Of a stretch of DNA of 64,000 bases, positions 17,116-27,005 are shown one piece after another; position 1 is the first letter of the stretch, and the number at the start of each line of letters is the position of its first letter. The position numbers were made by a program, and so were the translations under genes. This DNA comes from Pseudomonadota bacterium (GTDB lineage: Bacteria > Desulfobacterota > Desulfovibrionia > Desulfovibrionales > Desulfovibrionaceae). The stretch spans positions 1-64,000 of the forward strand of contig JAEYDL010000020.1 of assembly GCA_023403845.1 (NCBI GenBank), read 5' to 3'. The notes under the pieces are model-generated. The model searched no databases and was not told where the DNA came from. It saw only the letters and a program-made list of their open reading frames with translations.

Positions 17116-17961
17116 CTACTCTTCGCCTTGGGTCTCCGAAGCCGTCTCTTCCGCAGCCTTGACCTCATTCCAGAGTTCGTCCTTCTCATCAAGAGACAAA
17201 CCCACGAAATCAAGCCCCCGTTCACGCGCCAGTGTTTCCATGGCGATGAACCGGGCAAGAAAACGCTCCGTGGCCGCGTTCAGCGCAGGTGCGGCCTTGA
17301 TGCCCTTGCGCCGGCCAAGCTCCACAAGACTGAACAGATGATCCCCGAACTCATGTTCGATGGCCTTTTCATCTCCTTCGGCGATTGCATCCAGCAGTTC
17401 CAGCCACTCAGCTTCCACCTGACGCTCCACATCCTCGTCTTCCGGCCATGTGAAGCCCACCCGGTCCGCCTTGGCATGAATCCGATACGCCTTGGTCAGC
17501 GGAGGCAAGCCTCGCGGCAGGCTGTCATAGGTACCTTTCGGACCATCGCCGGCAGCGGCCTTTTCCTCCCGCTTAATCCGTTCCCAGTCCCGGAATTGCT
17601 CTGCCTGGCTGGAATAGGACGCATCCGCAAACACATGAGGATGCCGGCGCACCATTTTGGCAGCCTCCACATCCAGCGCCTCGGTAAGCCCCGGCTCACC
17701 CTTCCGGTTCATGAGCTTGCCCACAAGCACCAGCAGAAAGGCCACATCCCCCATCTCTTCCACGATATCCGCCGTTTTTCCCGAACGAATGGCGTCCACA
17801 AGCTCATGGCACTCCTCGACAAGATATTCCGTCAAGGATTCAGGCGTCTGCGTGCTGTCCCAGGGGCAGCCGTCAGGGGCAATAAGCCGATCCACAACGG
17901 CGGAAAGACGTTCCAGAGCGGCCCGGGCCGCAGCATCAGCGGAAATCGTTTGTTCATCCAT
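17116..17961 (-). CDS. mazG: nucleoside triphosphate pyrophosphohydrolase MazG
   Basis: A 281-residue enzyme hydrolysing (d)NTPs to NMP and pyrophosphate, used in nucleotide-pool cleansing. The N-terminal domain has CPWDSTQTPESL and the metal-binding EECHELVDAI...EEMGD set. A second helical repeat follows (EAEWLELLDAI...EHEFGDHLFSLVELGRRKGI). The two-domain layout and length match bacterial MazG. The Ala/Glu-rich C-terminal tail is lineage-specific. It is the last gene before the hysAB terminator region, convergent with hysB, with the YczE-like gene about 150 bases upstream. Confidence 0.92.
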   Translation of the reverse strand: MDEQTISADAAARAALERLSAVVDRLIAPDGCPWDSTQTPESLTEYLVEECHELVDAIRSGKTADIVEEMGDVAFLLVLVGKLMNRKGEPGLTEALDVEAAKMVRRHPHVFADASYSSQAEQFRDWERIKREEKAAAGDGPKGTYDSLPRGLPPLTKAYRIHAKADRVGFTWPEDEDVERQVEAEWLELLDAIAEGDEKAIEHEFGDHLFSLVELGRRKGIKAAPALNAATERFLARFIAMETLARERGLDFVGLSLDEKDELWNEVKAAEETASETQGEE

Positions 17962-18110
17962 GGTTATAGTACCTTTTGTTGCAATAACATTGAAGAAGCT
18001 TCACCTATAGCCGGGAAGCGGTACGAGTTCAAGTCTGCGCAGTCTGCGGACACCAGCTGCGGCGGGCCTTTCGTAATTCGCGGCGCAGAGGGTCGCTGCC
18101 TCGCACAGAA

Positions 18111-18794
18111 TCATGCCGTGAAAAAGGCGTCCAGCCTTCCAGCCCAGCGCGAAAAGAATTTGACGAATGATCCCACGAGCAAGGCGGAAATGATCGTGCC
18201 CTCCCGGATGCCCGCGATATCGCCGAACCAGAAAAAGGCAAGCACGAGCGCCATGAGCACAAGAGATACATCGAACAGAATCTTGACATTACCCAGAATG
18301 CGCTTCGAGCGGTAGGCGATGGCCATCACCAGACCTTCTCCGGGTACGACGGTAAGGCGGCAAACGACCTCGATACTGACGCCAAGGCCGATCAGCATGC
18401 TCCCTGCGACGCACATGAGGACATGCAGCGGGTAGGATTCCGGCGCGATATGCACGGTAACGAGACGCGCGAGATCAATGAACGCGCTGAACACCAGAAT
18501 AACAGGCAGTTGAAGCCAGTGGGCCGCACGAAACTCTCCGCCGAGGATCAGACGTTGCGCGGCAAAAAAGAGCAGATTGATCAAAAAGGTATAACCACCG
18601 AAGGACAGGCCGCCGATCAGGCTCAGAACGTAGGGAAGACTGCTGATGGGCGCGGTGCCGAGGTTGGAATCCGTGACCAGTCCTATGCCGAAAGCCGCAA
18701 TAAACAGACCGAGACACAGTACGCCCCAGCGTCTGACGCGCTCTTTTCCGCTCACTGTTTTCGTCCTTTTCGCTGAGTCAGCTTCAGTGGACAT
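18111..18794 (-). CDS. YczE/YitT-like integral membrane protein
   Basis: A 227-residue protein with a short charged N-terminus and about five or six hydrophobic segments. Features such as GIGLVTDSNLGTAPISSLPYVLS and the GLVMAI segment resemble the YczE/YyaS family. The family's biochemical role is poorly known; related genes in Bacillus affect secretion or antibiotic production. Flanked by mazG and the cvpA-like gene on the same strand with gaps of more than 100 bases, so it is possibly monocistronic. Confidence 0.65.
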   Translation of the reverse strand: MSTEADSAKRTKTVSGKERVRRWGVLCLGLFIAAFGIGLVTDSNLGTAPISSLPYVLSLIGGLSFGGYTFLINLLFFAAQRLILGGEFRAAHWLQLPVILVFSAFIDLARLVTVHIAPESYPLHVLMCVAGSMLIGLGVSIEVVCRLTVVPGEGLVMAIAYRSKRILGNVKILFDVSLVLMALVLAFFWFGDIAGIREGTIISALLVGSFVKFFSRWAGRLDAFFTA

Positions 18795-18907
18795 GCCCGC
18801 AAAAGTCGCAACCCTCTATGCCGCACGGCCTCCTGGCAACACGAAAATTCTCCGCCAGAGCGAGTACTGTCCCGAGAACCCCGTCCCGACAAACAATTCA
18901 AAACGCG

Positions 18908-19408
18908 CTAGCCGCGCAGATAGTCCGAGAGACCAGGAGGCAGCGTGCTTCTGAATACGGAGATGGCCTGTTTGATGGGAGGAACCATACGCGACTCGCG
19001 CATGAATTTCGCGTCATGAAGAAAGTAGCCGAGCAGGGTGATCATGACAGCGCACAGCACAAAGCCTTTCAGCGCCCCCACGACCGCTCCGGCAAGATGA
19101 TTAAGCCAGTCGGCGTAGGCCAGCTTGAGAAAGGAATGGAGGACCCGCGAGAGCATGCTGACCACAAACATGGCAATGCACAAAATGAAGACGTACCCGA
19201 CGACGTACACCCATTCGGAACCGGTATAACGGGACAAAATGCGTCCCACTTCACCATAGTAGCGTCCGGCGAGCCAAATGCCGCAAAGCAGCCCCACAAG
19301 CCCGGTTACTTCGTCCAGAAAGCCCTTCAACGCTCCCCGCAGGGTAAACAGAGCCAGCACGGCCAGCAGCACGACATCAAGAATGTTCAGATCATAAGGC
19401 AGCGTCAT
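18908..19408 (-). CDS. CvpA-family membrane protein
   Basis: A 166-residue protein with four hydrophobic segments and the family's N-terminal pattern (NILDVVLLAVLALFTLRGALKGFLDEVTGLVGLLCGIWLA). CvpA was named for colicin V production but is widespread and linked to envelope homeostasis. The polar C-terminal tail is short. It lies downstream of qrcD, separated by a terminator, so it is likely an independent unit. Confidence 0.8.
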   Translation of the reverse strand: MTLPYDLNILDVVLLAVLALFTLRGALKGFLDEVTGLVGLLCGIWLAGRYYGEVGRILSRYTGSEWVYVVGYVFILCIAMFVVSMLSRVLHSFLKLAYADWLNHLAGAVVGALKGFVLCAVMITLLGYFLHDAKFMRESRMVPPIKQAISVFRSTLPPGLSDYLRG

Positions 19409-19485
19409 GCGTTCCTCACGGGAAAGGCGGGAACACGCCGTTTCCGCCCGGATTGCCTGTTGCGGACGTCTCCGTCCGATTCAAC

Positions 19486-19528
19486 GTAAAGAGGGAGGGT
19501 ATCCCGCCCTGCAGCGGAATGCCCTCCC
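19486..19528 (-). terminator. rho-independent terminator of qrcABCD
   Basis: The 15-base arms at 19493-19507 and 19514-19528 (minus strand GGGAGGGCATTCCGC / GCGGGATACCCTCCC) are followed by TCTTTA. It starts about 20 bases after the qrcD stop. Confidence 0.7.
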
Positions 19529-19546
19529 CGGTTGTCGAAGTCGCTT

Positions 19547-20803
19547 TTACTTGTTCAGCTCGCGTTCCTGCGGGAACATGGGCAGATAACGGTACGAGAA
19601 GGCCAGGAACAGCCACGCATAGGCGATGACCATGCAGGAGGAACCCCATTCAGCCCAGTTGGGCGTGTAGAATTCCCAAGAATCGAAGGGCATCACCGGG
19701 ATGGCGAGCGCCTGTACCGTCATGACGTAACGGTTGATCGTCACGCCCACGCAGGCGAGGATGCCGGCGGTGTAGAAAATCGCCGGATTGGAGCGGTATT
19801 TCTTAATGAACAGGAGCACGGCAGGAACGATGCCGCAAATGACCAGTTCAATGAAGAACAGCCACTTGCCGTAAATCCAGCCGTAGAACATCTGATCGAA
19901 GGTCATGCCGGACCGGGGCAGAATATCCGTCACCCAGCCGATGGTGTCGATGTACTTGAACACAATGTAGATAAGGAACATCGTGCCGGCGATCTTGCCC
20001 ATGGTCTGCTTCACGTCCCAGCTGACCAGCTTCTTGCCGGTAAGCTTTTCCATGAACGTACACACGAGCACCGTGAACATGGGACCAGATCCCACCGCAG
20101 ACAGGACATACAGGAAGAACGTCCAGGGCCAGATGAAGAATCCGTCGCGCAGAATGTAGGGACGACCGAACAGCACGCCGTACATGCCGCCGAGAGAACC
20201 CTGATGGAAGGTGGACAGGAACGCGCCGATACCGGCGAACAGGGGCATGACCAGATGGAAGTTGTGCGCAACGGCATGCACCAGCTTGTTCTTGTTCAGC
20301 TGACGGTTTTCCAGCAGCAGCGGCACATATTCGATGATCAGCACCGTGCAGTAGCAGGTGATGCAGAAGATGACTTCCGTGAGCATCGAATGGACGTTCG
20401 GATGCCAGTAGCCGAACCAGCAGCGCAGCGGCTGGCCGATATCGAGCACAAGGATGAGCATGGCCCCGGAATAGCAGAGAAAGCCCACCACAACCGCCAG
20501 GTTGATGATGTTCTTCAGGGAATCCATGTTCAACAGATAGCGCAGCGCGCCGGAGAAGAACGCTCCGGCCCCAAGGGCGATGACCGCAAGGTCGAAGGTA
20601 ATCCACAGACCGAAACCGAAATAGTCGTCAAGACCGGTTTCGCCGAGACCATAGGCCAGCACGCGGAAGGCGGCATAGGCGCCCCACAGTCCCACGGCGG
20701 CGACCGGAACCAGATGCAGCAGGAACTTCAGAAGCGAGCAACGCTCACAGCCCTCCGGGAAGAGGGCGGCGTCGATGGGCTTATTGTAATTTTTCGCGTC
20801 CAT
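19547..20803 (-). CDS. qrcD: QrcD, NrfD/PsrC-like menaquinone-binding membrane subunit
   Basis: A 418-residue integral membrane subunit with about ten hydrophobic helices, of the NrfD/PsrC family. Starts MDAKNYNKPIDAALFPEGCERCSLLKFLLHLVP. In the Qrc complex it binds menaquinone and takes electrons from the Fe-S subunit, linking periplasmic cytochrome c3 to the quinone pool. It is the last gene of qrcABCD, starts 3 bases after the qrcC stop, and is followed by a terminator. Gene order and the partner subunits make Qrc much more likely than another NrfD-type complex. Confidence 0.92.
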   Translation of the reverse strand: MDAKNYNKPIDAALFPEGCERCSLLKFLLHLVPVAAVGLWGAYAAFRVLAYGLGETGLDDYFGFGLWITFDLAVIALGAGAFFSGALRYLLNMDSLKNIINLAVVVGFLCYSGAMLILVLDIGQPLRCWFGYWHPNVHSMLTEVIFCITCYCTVLIIEYVPLLLENRQLNKNKLVHAVAHNFHLVMPLFAGIGAFLSTFHQGSLGGMYGVLFGRPYILRDGFFIWPWTFFLYVLSAVGSGPMFTVLVCTFMEKLTGKKLVSWDVKQTMGKIAGTMFLIYIVFKYIDTIGWVTDILPRSGMTFDQMFYGWIYGKWLFFIELVICGIVPAVLLFIKKYRSNPAIFYTAGILACVGVTINRYVMTVQALAIPVMPFDSWEFYTPNWAEWGSSCMVIAYAWLFLAFSYRYLPMFPQERELNK

Positions 20804-20806
20804 GAC

Positions 20807-21571
<765 letters not shown>

Positions 21572-21582
21572 GATTCAGAACC

Positions 21583-23661
21583 TCATGCTTTGGCGGCGTT
21601 GACGCGGGTGCCCGTCCAGACGGTGAGACCGGTTCCGGGCTCGGTGACGGCGCTCAGCAGGGCCATCACGTTCATGCCCTTGCCGTCGTTAAATTCACCA
21701 AAGGCAGTATGCCCGAAGCCCATGGTCAGGGCTACGGTGTCGTTGGTGACGCCTTCAAACTGAAGGACGCGGGCCATAACGGACCCGGCCTTGTTGGACA
21801 GACTGATCCGCTGACCGGGATACAGGCCCAGTTTCCTGAGCGTCGCGCCGTTGATGCGGGCCGTGAGCACGTTCTTGTTCAGCTCGTCCGGGGTAACGAT
21901 CTTCGTATTGAAAGGCGGCAGAGCGGATTCCGCTGTACCGAGCGCCAGCTTGTTGACAAGAGCCAGAGCCAGCCTGCCTTCTTCGACAGGCAGCGACAGG
22001 GCGCGGTCGATGATTTCGGCCTGACAGAAAAGCCCGGTGACGGAAACGGTCTTCCGGCTCGTAAAGGCGTTGCCTTCCGAAAGGGAAGCCCAGTCGGCCC
22101 CCACCCTGGCGGCCTTGGCCTGAAGCATGGCGACAACGTCGTCATATCCGAGGTTCAGCCCGATAGCCCTGGCGATGGCGATAAGAACATCGCCGGCGGC
22201 GCGGGATTCGAACAGAGGCTCGGCGACAGGCTGAGCCAGCGTGTAGATGGCTTCGCCGTAGCCGAAGGGATAGGCTACGTCGTCATATCGTTCCAGCCCG
22301 AGAGCGGAAGGAATGACCAGATCGCAGCGGGCGGCGGTTTCATCGAAGAAGCAGGAGAAGGCTACGGTAAAGTCGGCCTTCTTGAACAGAGCGTCCACGT
22401 TTTTGCCGGGCAGCGCGTACACGGGGTTGGCTTCATAGAAGATCACGGCCTTTCCACCGAGAGCACGGCCATTGGCCACGGCATCGGCATAGGCTGCAAG
22501 ATCTTGCCGGAACATGCCGGCATAGTCGAAGGCCCCGGGCACGACGGGATCGGCTACCGGCACGGCACGCAATCCACCGTCCTTGTTCAGATTGCCGAGC
22601 AGCAGGTTCACCATAAGTCCGGCGAGAATCGGGGCAGCGCCGCTGCCTTCGTCCATGGCGGAACCGGCGATTACGAGCGGCGAGGACGCGCGCATGAGAT
22701 CCGCAATCAGAGCTTCGAATGCCCTGGACGTCAATCCTGTCGCCGCACAGACCTTTTCCGGGGTCCACTTGGCCGCAGCAGTCTTGAAGGCTTCAAAACC
22801 GTTCACGGGAGCGGTCATGCCTGCGAGAACAAGCTGATGCGCCATGCCCATGAGCAGAATGCCTTCGGTTCCGGGCTTGATCGGAACCCAGGAATCGGCT
22901 CCGGCGGCCGTATTGTTCTCCACGGCTCCGGCGTAGGTCAGACGCATGGAGGGCTTGCCGTCCACGGGACGGGCATCGCCCCAGGCGCGGCGGTTGCAGA
23001 TGACCGTTCCCCAGGTTTCCAGCACATTGGCGCCGATGGCGAACACGTGGTCGCTCTTGGCGAAATCGTAGCCGACACGTCCCTTGCCGCCCATAAGGGT
23101 CCAGGCTGCGGCGGTCGCCTGCGCATCGCCGGGCATGATGAAGAACTTGTCCGACCCCATCTGAGAAACGAAACCGGAGAACAGTTCATTCATGGTGCCG
23201 TTTTCATCTCCGGAAACGCACACCACGCCTTCCTTGCCCCGGGCCGCTCCCAGTTTTTCGACAAGAAGTCTCTCGGCCTCAGCCCAGCTGATTGCCCTGT
23301 ACGCGCCGTCGGCGCTGCGTTTCAAGGGCCGTTTCAGGCGAGCCGGGCTGTAGCGCAACTGCACTTCGGTCGCCGCCAGAGCGGAAATGCCGCCCATACT
23401 CAGGGGATGCTCGGGATCGCCGAGTACCCGGACGGGACGCCCGCCGACAAGCCGCACGCGGGTAGCCACGGCGGAGGGGCAGAGCTTGCTTACCGTACGG
23501 ACGTACGTATTTTCATTGTTCCCGTATTCCAGAGAAGGAATCCACGGCCAGTTCTGAGACCAGATGGATATGTCATCAAGACCCTTCCAGACCACAGGAG
23601 TTGCCAAGGTACCTACGGCAGCCCCACCGATGAATTTCAGAAAGCCTCGTCTGTCAAGCAT
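21583..23661 (-). CDS. qrcB: QrcB, molybdopterin oxidoreductase-like subunit
   Basis: A 692-residue protein of the molybdopterin oxidoreductase superfamily with a twin-arginine start (MLDRRGFLKFIGGAAVG). The start at 23661 is chosen because GAGGAG lies 7 bases upstream; the ATG five codons earlier lacks one. Where catalytic family members carry four cysteines for an N-terminal Fe-S cluster, only one is seen (KLCPSAVATRVRLVGGRPV). This agrees with published Qrc, whose QrcB is described as lacking that cluster and molybdenum. It is thus probably a structural/electron-relay subunit. Second gene of qrcABCD. Confidence 0.92.
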   Translation of the reverse strand: MLDRRGFLKFIGGAAVGTLATPVVWKGLDDISIWSQNWPWIPSLEYGNNENTYVRTVSKLCPSAVATRVRLVGGRPVRVLGDPEHPLSMGGISALAATEVQLRYSPARLKRPLKRSADGAYRAISWAEAERLLVEKLGAARGKEGVVCVSGDENGTMNELFSGFVSQMGSDKFFIMPGDAQATAAAWTLMGGKGRVGYDFAKSDHVFAIGANVLETWGTVICNRRAWGDARPVDGKPSMRLTYAGAVENNTAAGADSWVPIKPGTEGILLMGMAHQLVLAGMTAPVNGFEAFKTAAAKWTPEKVCAATGLTSRAFEALIADLMRASSPLVIAGSAMDEGSGAAPILAGLMVNLLLGNLNKDGGLRAVPVADPVVPGAFDYAGMFRQDLAAYADAVANGRALGGKAVIFYEANPVYALPGKNVDALFKKADFTVAFSCFFDETAARCDLVIPSALGLERYDDVAYPFGYGEAIYTLAQPVAEPLFESRAAGDVLIAIARAIGLNLGYDDVVAMLQAKAARVGADWASLSEGNAFTSRKTVSVTGLFCQAEIIDRALSLPVEEGRLALALVNKLALGTAESALPPFNTKIVTPDELNKNVLTARINGATLRKLGLYPGQRISLSNKAGSVMARVLQFEGVTNDTVALTMGFGHTAFGEFNDGKGMNVMALLSAVTEPGTGLTVWTGTRVNAAKA

Positions 23662-23672
23662 TTGGCATCTCC

Positions 23673-24314
23673 TCACTTATGGCAGACAAAGCAGGCGTTA
23701 CTGGCATTGGTGCTGCCAAGGTGATTGGGATTGGCATGACACCGTTCGCACTGCCACATCTTCATGGTGCTCTGGCTGTACCCGGTGAGCCGATTTTCAC
23801 GGAACACAGGCGGATTCTTGCTTGCCAGCACGTCGATGTGACACTGTTCGCACAGTTCGCGCTGGGAGAACTGATGACAGGTATTACACTGCTGCAGCGA
23901 GTGCGCGGCGTGGCTGAAGTACACGTTGTCGGGCTGCTTCTGGTACGTCAGCCACTTCACTTCCTTGCCGGTCTTCACATAGTTGTTGACGTAGTCGCGT
24001 TCGGCCTTGCTCGTCCCCATCATCTGACTGTGACACACGGCACAGTCTTTCGTGGTGGGCAGCGCAAAGAATGATCCATCCGCGCGCAAATGGTGACAGA
24101 CCGTACAGTCCAGCGAGGCATCCATCAGATGCGTCTCATGGCTGAACGCGACGGGTTGCTCCTGTTTGCTGAACAAAAGTTCGGGGAAAAGCCACCAGCC
24201 AAAGACGAGCGCGACGACAAGGCCCACAATAAACGGCGCGAAACCGATTGCGACGGACTTTGTACGGCTGCCTGCCTCCTCGTGGGAAGGCGCGTTGTTC
24301 TGCCTATCCTCCAT
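23673..24314 (-). CDS. qrcA: QrcA, membrane-anchored hexahaem cytochrome c
   Basis: A 213-residue cytochrome with one N-terminal anchor (about 22-44) and six CxxCH haem sites: CTVCH, CAVCH, CNTCH, CEQCH, CERCH and CFVCH. It is the entry point for electrons from type I cytochrome c3 into the Qrc complex, which reduces menaquinone at the membrane. Six haems and the following QrcB/C/D genes match the published complex. First gene of the operon, separated from qrcB by 11 bases. Together with HysAB it allows periplasmic hydrogen to feed the quinone pool. Confidence 0.93.
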   Translation of the reverse strand: MEDRQNNAPSHEEAGSRTKSVAIGFAPFIVGLVVALVFGWWLFPELLFSKQEQPVAFSHETHLMDASLDCTVCHHLRADGSFFALPTTKDCAVCHSQMMGTSKAERDYVNNYVKTGKEVKWLTYQKQPDNVYFSHAAHSLQQCNTCHQFSQRELCEQCHIDVLASKNPPVFRENRLTGYSQSTMKMWQCERCHANPNHLGSTNASNACFVCHK

Positions 24315-24961
24315 ACCCTTCGCCTCTTGAAATGGTTGCGTTGCTGAAAACCATTTTACCTACCGGCTCCCTCGAGCCAACCCAAACACGCGTCGGCAAG
24401 GCCGGTTGCGCCGGGCACCGCACCCCTCCCGAAGCCTCAGCCGCCCGGAATACGGCTCCCTCCGCCAGCGCCGCAATCCCGTTCCCGCACGAGAACAGGT
24501 CCTTGCAGCGAACTTACCATGACCTTCTCAGGCTTAGGCGATAGGATAAAGCCATGTCAAGACTGAAACCAGAGCTATCACCCTTTTTTCAGCCCGCTTT
24601 TCCGCCCTCCAAAGGCCTTGCACGTGTTCCCGACGTTTCGGGAAAGAAACCGGACGGCTGGCCTGCCGGCAAAAGCCGGAATGCTCCGTATCCGGGGGAA
24701 CACGAATCATCACATGACGTTGAACATTGTGCGACAATATCGTTTTCCCTTAAAAGCGCTTTAGCATATCGCAAAGTCAACGCTTTGGAAAGCCCCAGAA
24801 TTCAGTCCCAGAGACGGATATCGCGGCCTGCAGGCGGGAAAGGAAAAAGAAGACGTCCCCGGGGAGCCGGGAGAACGCCGGCACGGTTCTTTCAGGCAAA
24901 TCGTCCAAAAAAACTTGACCGCCTCCCGCTCCTCCGGCTACACACCAAAGGACCGGCTTCC
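24315..24961. other. qrc upstream region, no gene seen
   Basis: A 647-base gap between qrcA and tRNA-Ser. It should hold the qrc promoter on the minus strand and the tRNA promoter on the plus strand. No convincing -35/-10 pair was found for qrc; a minus-strand TTGACA lies near 24554 but no good -10 follows. Short ORFs here lack ribosome-binding sites and recognisable sequence. Confidence 0.5.
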
Positions 24962-25051
24962 GGAGGGGTGGCAGAGCGGCTGAATGCGGCGGTCTTGAAA
25001 ACCGTTGACGTCGTGAGGCGTCCGGGGGTTCAAATCCCTCCCCCTCCGCCA
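24962..25051 (+). tRNA. tRNA-Ser (anticodon TGA)
   Basis: A 90-base type II tRNA. The acceptor stem is GGAGGGG/CCCCTCC, discriminator G and encoded CCA. The anticodon loop CTTGAAA carries TGA, and a long variable arm (TTGACGTCGTGAGGCGTC) is present as in serine tRNAs. It reads UCA codons. Confidence 0.95.
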
Positions 25052-25078
25052 GACAACGCTCCACGAAAAAACACACAG

Positions 25079-25115
25079 GGCCATGATTCCATGAAACAGG
25101 AATCATGGCCTTTCC
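25079..25115 (+). terminator. terminator of tRNA-Ser
   Basis: GGCCATGATTCC (25079-25090) pairs perfectly with GGAATCATGGCC (25099-25110) and is followed by TTTCC, 27 bases after the tRNA. Confidence 0.75.
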
Positions 25116-25495
25116 GTCTTCATGAAAACGAACTGAAACTCCGCTGTGGAACGAGTGAGACATCAGCCGGATATCGACACCCGAAACAACCTGCCTGAAA
25201 TAAAAGAGTAACGACACATTCCCCGCAGAGGATCACCTTCCGTGCTCATGATCGCTTTTCGAGACGTCCGACCTGACGTACCGTGCTTATCAAGGCCTGT
25301 TTTCCAGGCTGCATTAAAGGGATGTTGCGGGCCAGTCCGAAACCGACCAGCCTTTCGACCTGCTGCCGGGAACAGCAGGCCGTTTTCCAACAGGAACGAT
25401 ACGCGCCATGAGAGGGGATAGGCAGAACAGCAGACGGCATTTCACCGCCGGGAAGAGCTGCCTGCGTCTGCCCGGCGGTTGTGGAGGAGAATAAA
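25116..25495. other. 380-base gap with two hairpins, no gene seen
   Basis: CCTGCTG/CAGCAGG (25359-25365 and 25373-25379) and CCGCCGGG/CCCGGCGG (25445-25452 and 25471-25478) form hairpins. The second lies just after the aldehyde dehydrogenase stop on the minus strand and may end that transcript, although no T tract follows. Short ORFs in this gap have no support. Confidence 0.4.
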
Positions 25496-26950
25496 CTATC
25501 TGTTCAGGTTGCCGAGGAGAATATATTTGGTTTCCATGAATTCTCCGAGACCTTCAGTCCCGCCTTCACGGCCGAGTCCGCTTTCCTTCATGCCGCCAAA
25601 GGGGACTTCTCCAGCCCCCACGGCAGCCTCGTTCACCCCGACGATGCCGCTTTCAATGGCGGCAGCCGTACGCCAGGCCTTCCCGATATCCTTCGTATAC
25701 AGATAGGCGGCAAGGCCGTACTCGGTATCGTTGCCCATCGCGATGACTTCCTCTTCGGAGGAGAAGCGAATGACAGGCATGATGGGACCGAAGATTTCCT
25801 CACGGAAGACGCGCATTTCCGGCGTGACGTCGACGAGGATGGTGTACTGGAAAAAGTTGGGACCGGCAGGGTCCTCCTTACCGCCCGTCAGGACCTTCGC
25901 CCCTCTGGCGACCGCGTCGGCGACCAGAACCTTCATGTGTTCGACGGCGGATCTGTCGATCAGGGGTCCCTGCGTCACGCCGGGCTGGGTGCCGTCGCCA
26001 AGCCGCACGCTTGCGGCCAGCTCCGTCACGCGCCGCACGAAGGCGTCGTAAATGCCGTCCTGCACGAAGAAACGGTTGGGTGCAACGCAGATCTGTCCGG
26101 CATTTCTGGCCTTTCCAGCATGGGCCTGCGTTGCGGCAAGCTCAAGATCCGCATCATCGTACACGATAAAGGGCGCGTTGCCGCCCAGCTCCAGAGCCAC
26201 TTTCTTGACCGTATCCGCACATTCCCCGAGCAGACGTTTGCCCACGGCAGTGGAACCCGTGAAGCTGAACGCACGAACATCCGGACTCTTGGTAAGCACC
26301 TTGCCGATCTTTCCCGAATCTCCGGTAATCACATTGAAGACGCCGGCGGGGAACCCGGCCCTCTCCGCAAGCACGGCCAGGGCGATGGCGACATAGGGGG
26401 TCGCCGTGGCGGGCTTGACGATGACGGGGCATCCCGCTCCCAATGCCGGTCCGGACTTGCGGGCAACCAGCGCAAAGGGGAAATTCCACGGCGTAATTGC
26501 GGCGGCTACGCCGATGGACTGCTTGATGACGACAGGCTGACTGTTCGACCATGGGGAAGGAATGGTCTCGCCGTAGGTCCGCCGGCACTCTTCCGAGGAC
26601 CAGTCGAGGAATCCGGCTCCGCCCATGATTTCTCCCCTGGCCTCGGCCAACGGCTTGCCCTGCTCAAGCGTCAGCAGCCAGGCGAGTTCCTCGATATTCT
26701 CGAGTACGAGATCCCGCCAGCGGCGCAGCAGCAAACCTCGTTCCCGGGCAGGCAGATCGCGCCACGCAGGCCAGGCAGCCTTCGCCGCCGCAATGGCTCT
26801 TTTCGTCTCCTCTTCGCCCAGTCTCGGCACAAAGCCAAGGACGCTGTCGTCAACGGGATTGGTAACGGGAATCCCGTTTTCACCTGTGGGAATCCATTCG
26901 CCGTTGATATAGCAGGCCTGACGCCAAAGGCTGTTCTCCTGAATCTTCAT
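25496..26950 (-). CDS. NAD(P)-dependent aldehyde dehydrogenase (succinate-semialdehyde dehydrogenase-like)
   Basis: A 484-residue aldehyde dehydrogenase oxidising an aldehyde to the acid. Landmarks are TPWNFP (N155), the Glu in LELGGNAP (E254) and the catalytic cysteine in GQICVAPNR (C288), with FTGSTAVGK and EIFGPIMPV. Overall it is most like the GabD/succinate-semialdehyde branch, which is not proof of substrate. The start at 26950 follows GGAGGTGTTTTG. It is second in an operon with an SDR gene (55-base gap), divergent from a transporter-GMC oxidoreductase operon, so its likely job is the last oxidation step of an imported alcohol. Confidence 0.88.
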   Translation of the reverse strand: MKIQENSLWRQACYINGEWIPTGENGIPVTNPVDDSVLGFVPRLGEEETKRAIAAAKAAWPAWRDLPARERGLLLRRWRDLVLENIEELAWLLTLEQGKPLAEARGEIMGGAGFLDWSSEECRRTYGETIPSPWSNSQPVVIKQSIGVAAAITPWNFPFALVARKSGPALGAGCPVIVKPATATPYVAIALAVLAERAGFPAGVFNVITGDSGKIGKVLTKSPDVRAFSFTGSTAVGKRLLGECADTVKKVALELGGNAPFIVYDDADLELAATQAHAGKARNAGQICVAPNRFFVQDGIYDAFVRRVTELAASVRLGDGTQPGVTQGPLIDRSAVEHMKVLVADAVARGAKVLTGGKEDPAGPNFFQYTILVDVTPEMRVFREEIFGPIMPVIRFSSEEEVIAMGNDTEYGLAAYLYTKDIGKAWRTAAAIESGIVGVNEAAVGAGEVPFGGMKESGLGREGGTEGLGEFMETKYILLGNLNR

Positions 26951-27005
26951 CAAAACACCTCCATGCGTTTGCACAGGTTGGCAAGGAATCTGTGTGGGCA
27001 CACCC

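Noticed and set aside
14283..17258. 991-codon minus-strand ORF over hysAB
   Set aside because: It is a long open frame opposite GC-rich hydrogenase genes. The sense strand carries all the hydrogenase motifs, and this product resembles nothing.
21709..23724. 671-codon plus-strand ORF over qrcB
   Set aside because: It is a shadow of qrcB; Gly/His/Arg-rich composition and no ribosome-binding site that fits.
24962..25495. possible integration site or element remnant downstream of tRNA-Ser
   Set aside because: No integrase, no repeat of the tRNA 3' end, and no recognisable element sequence were found in the gap.
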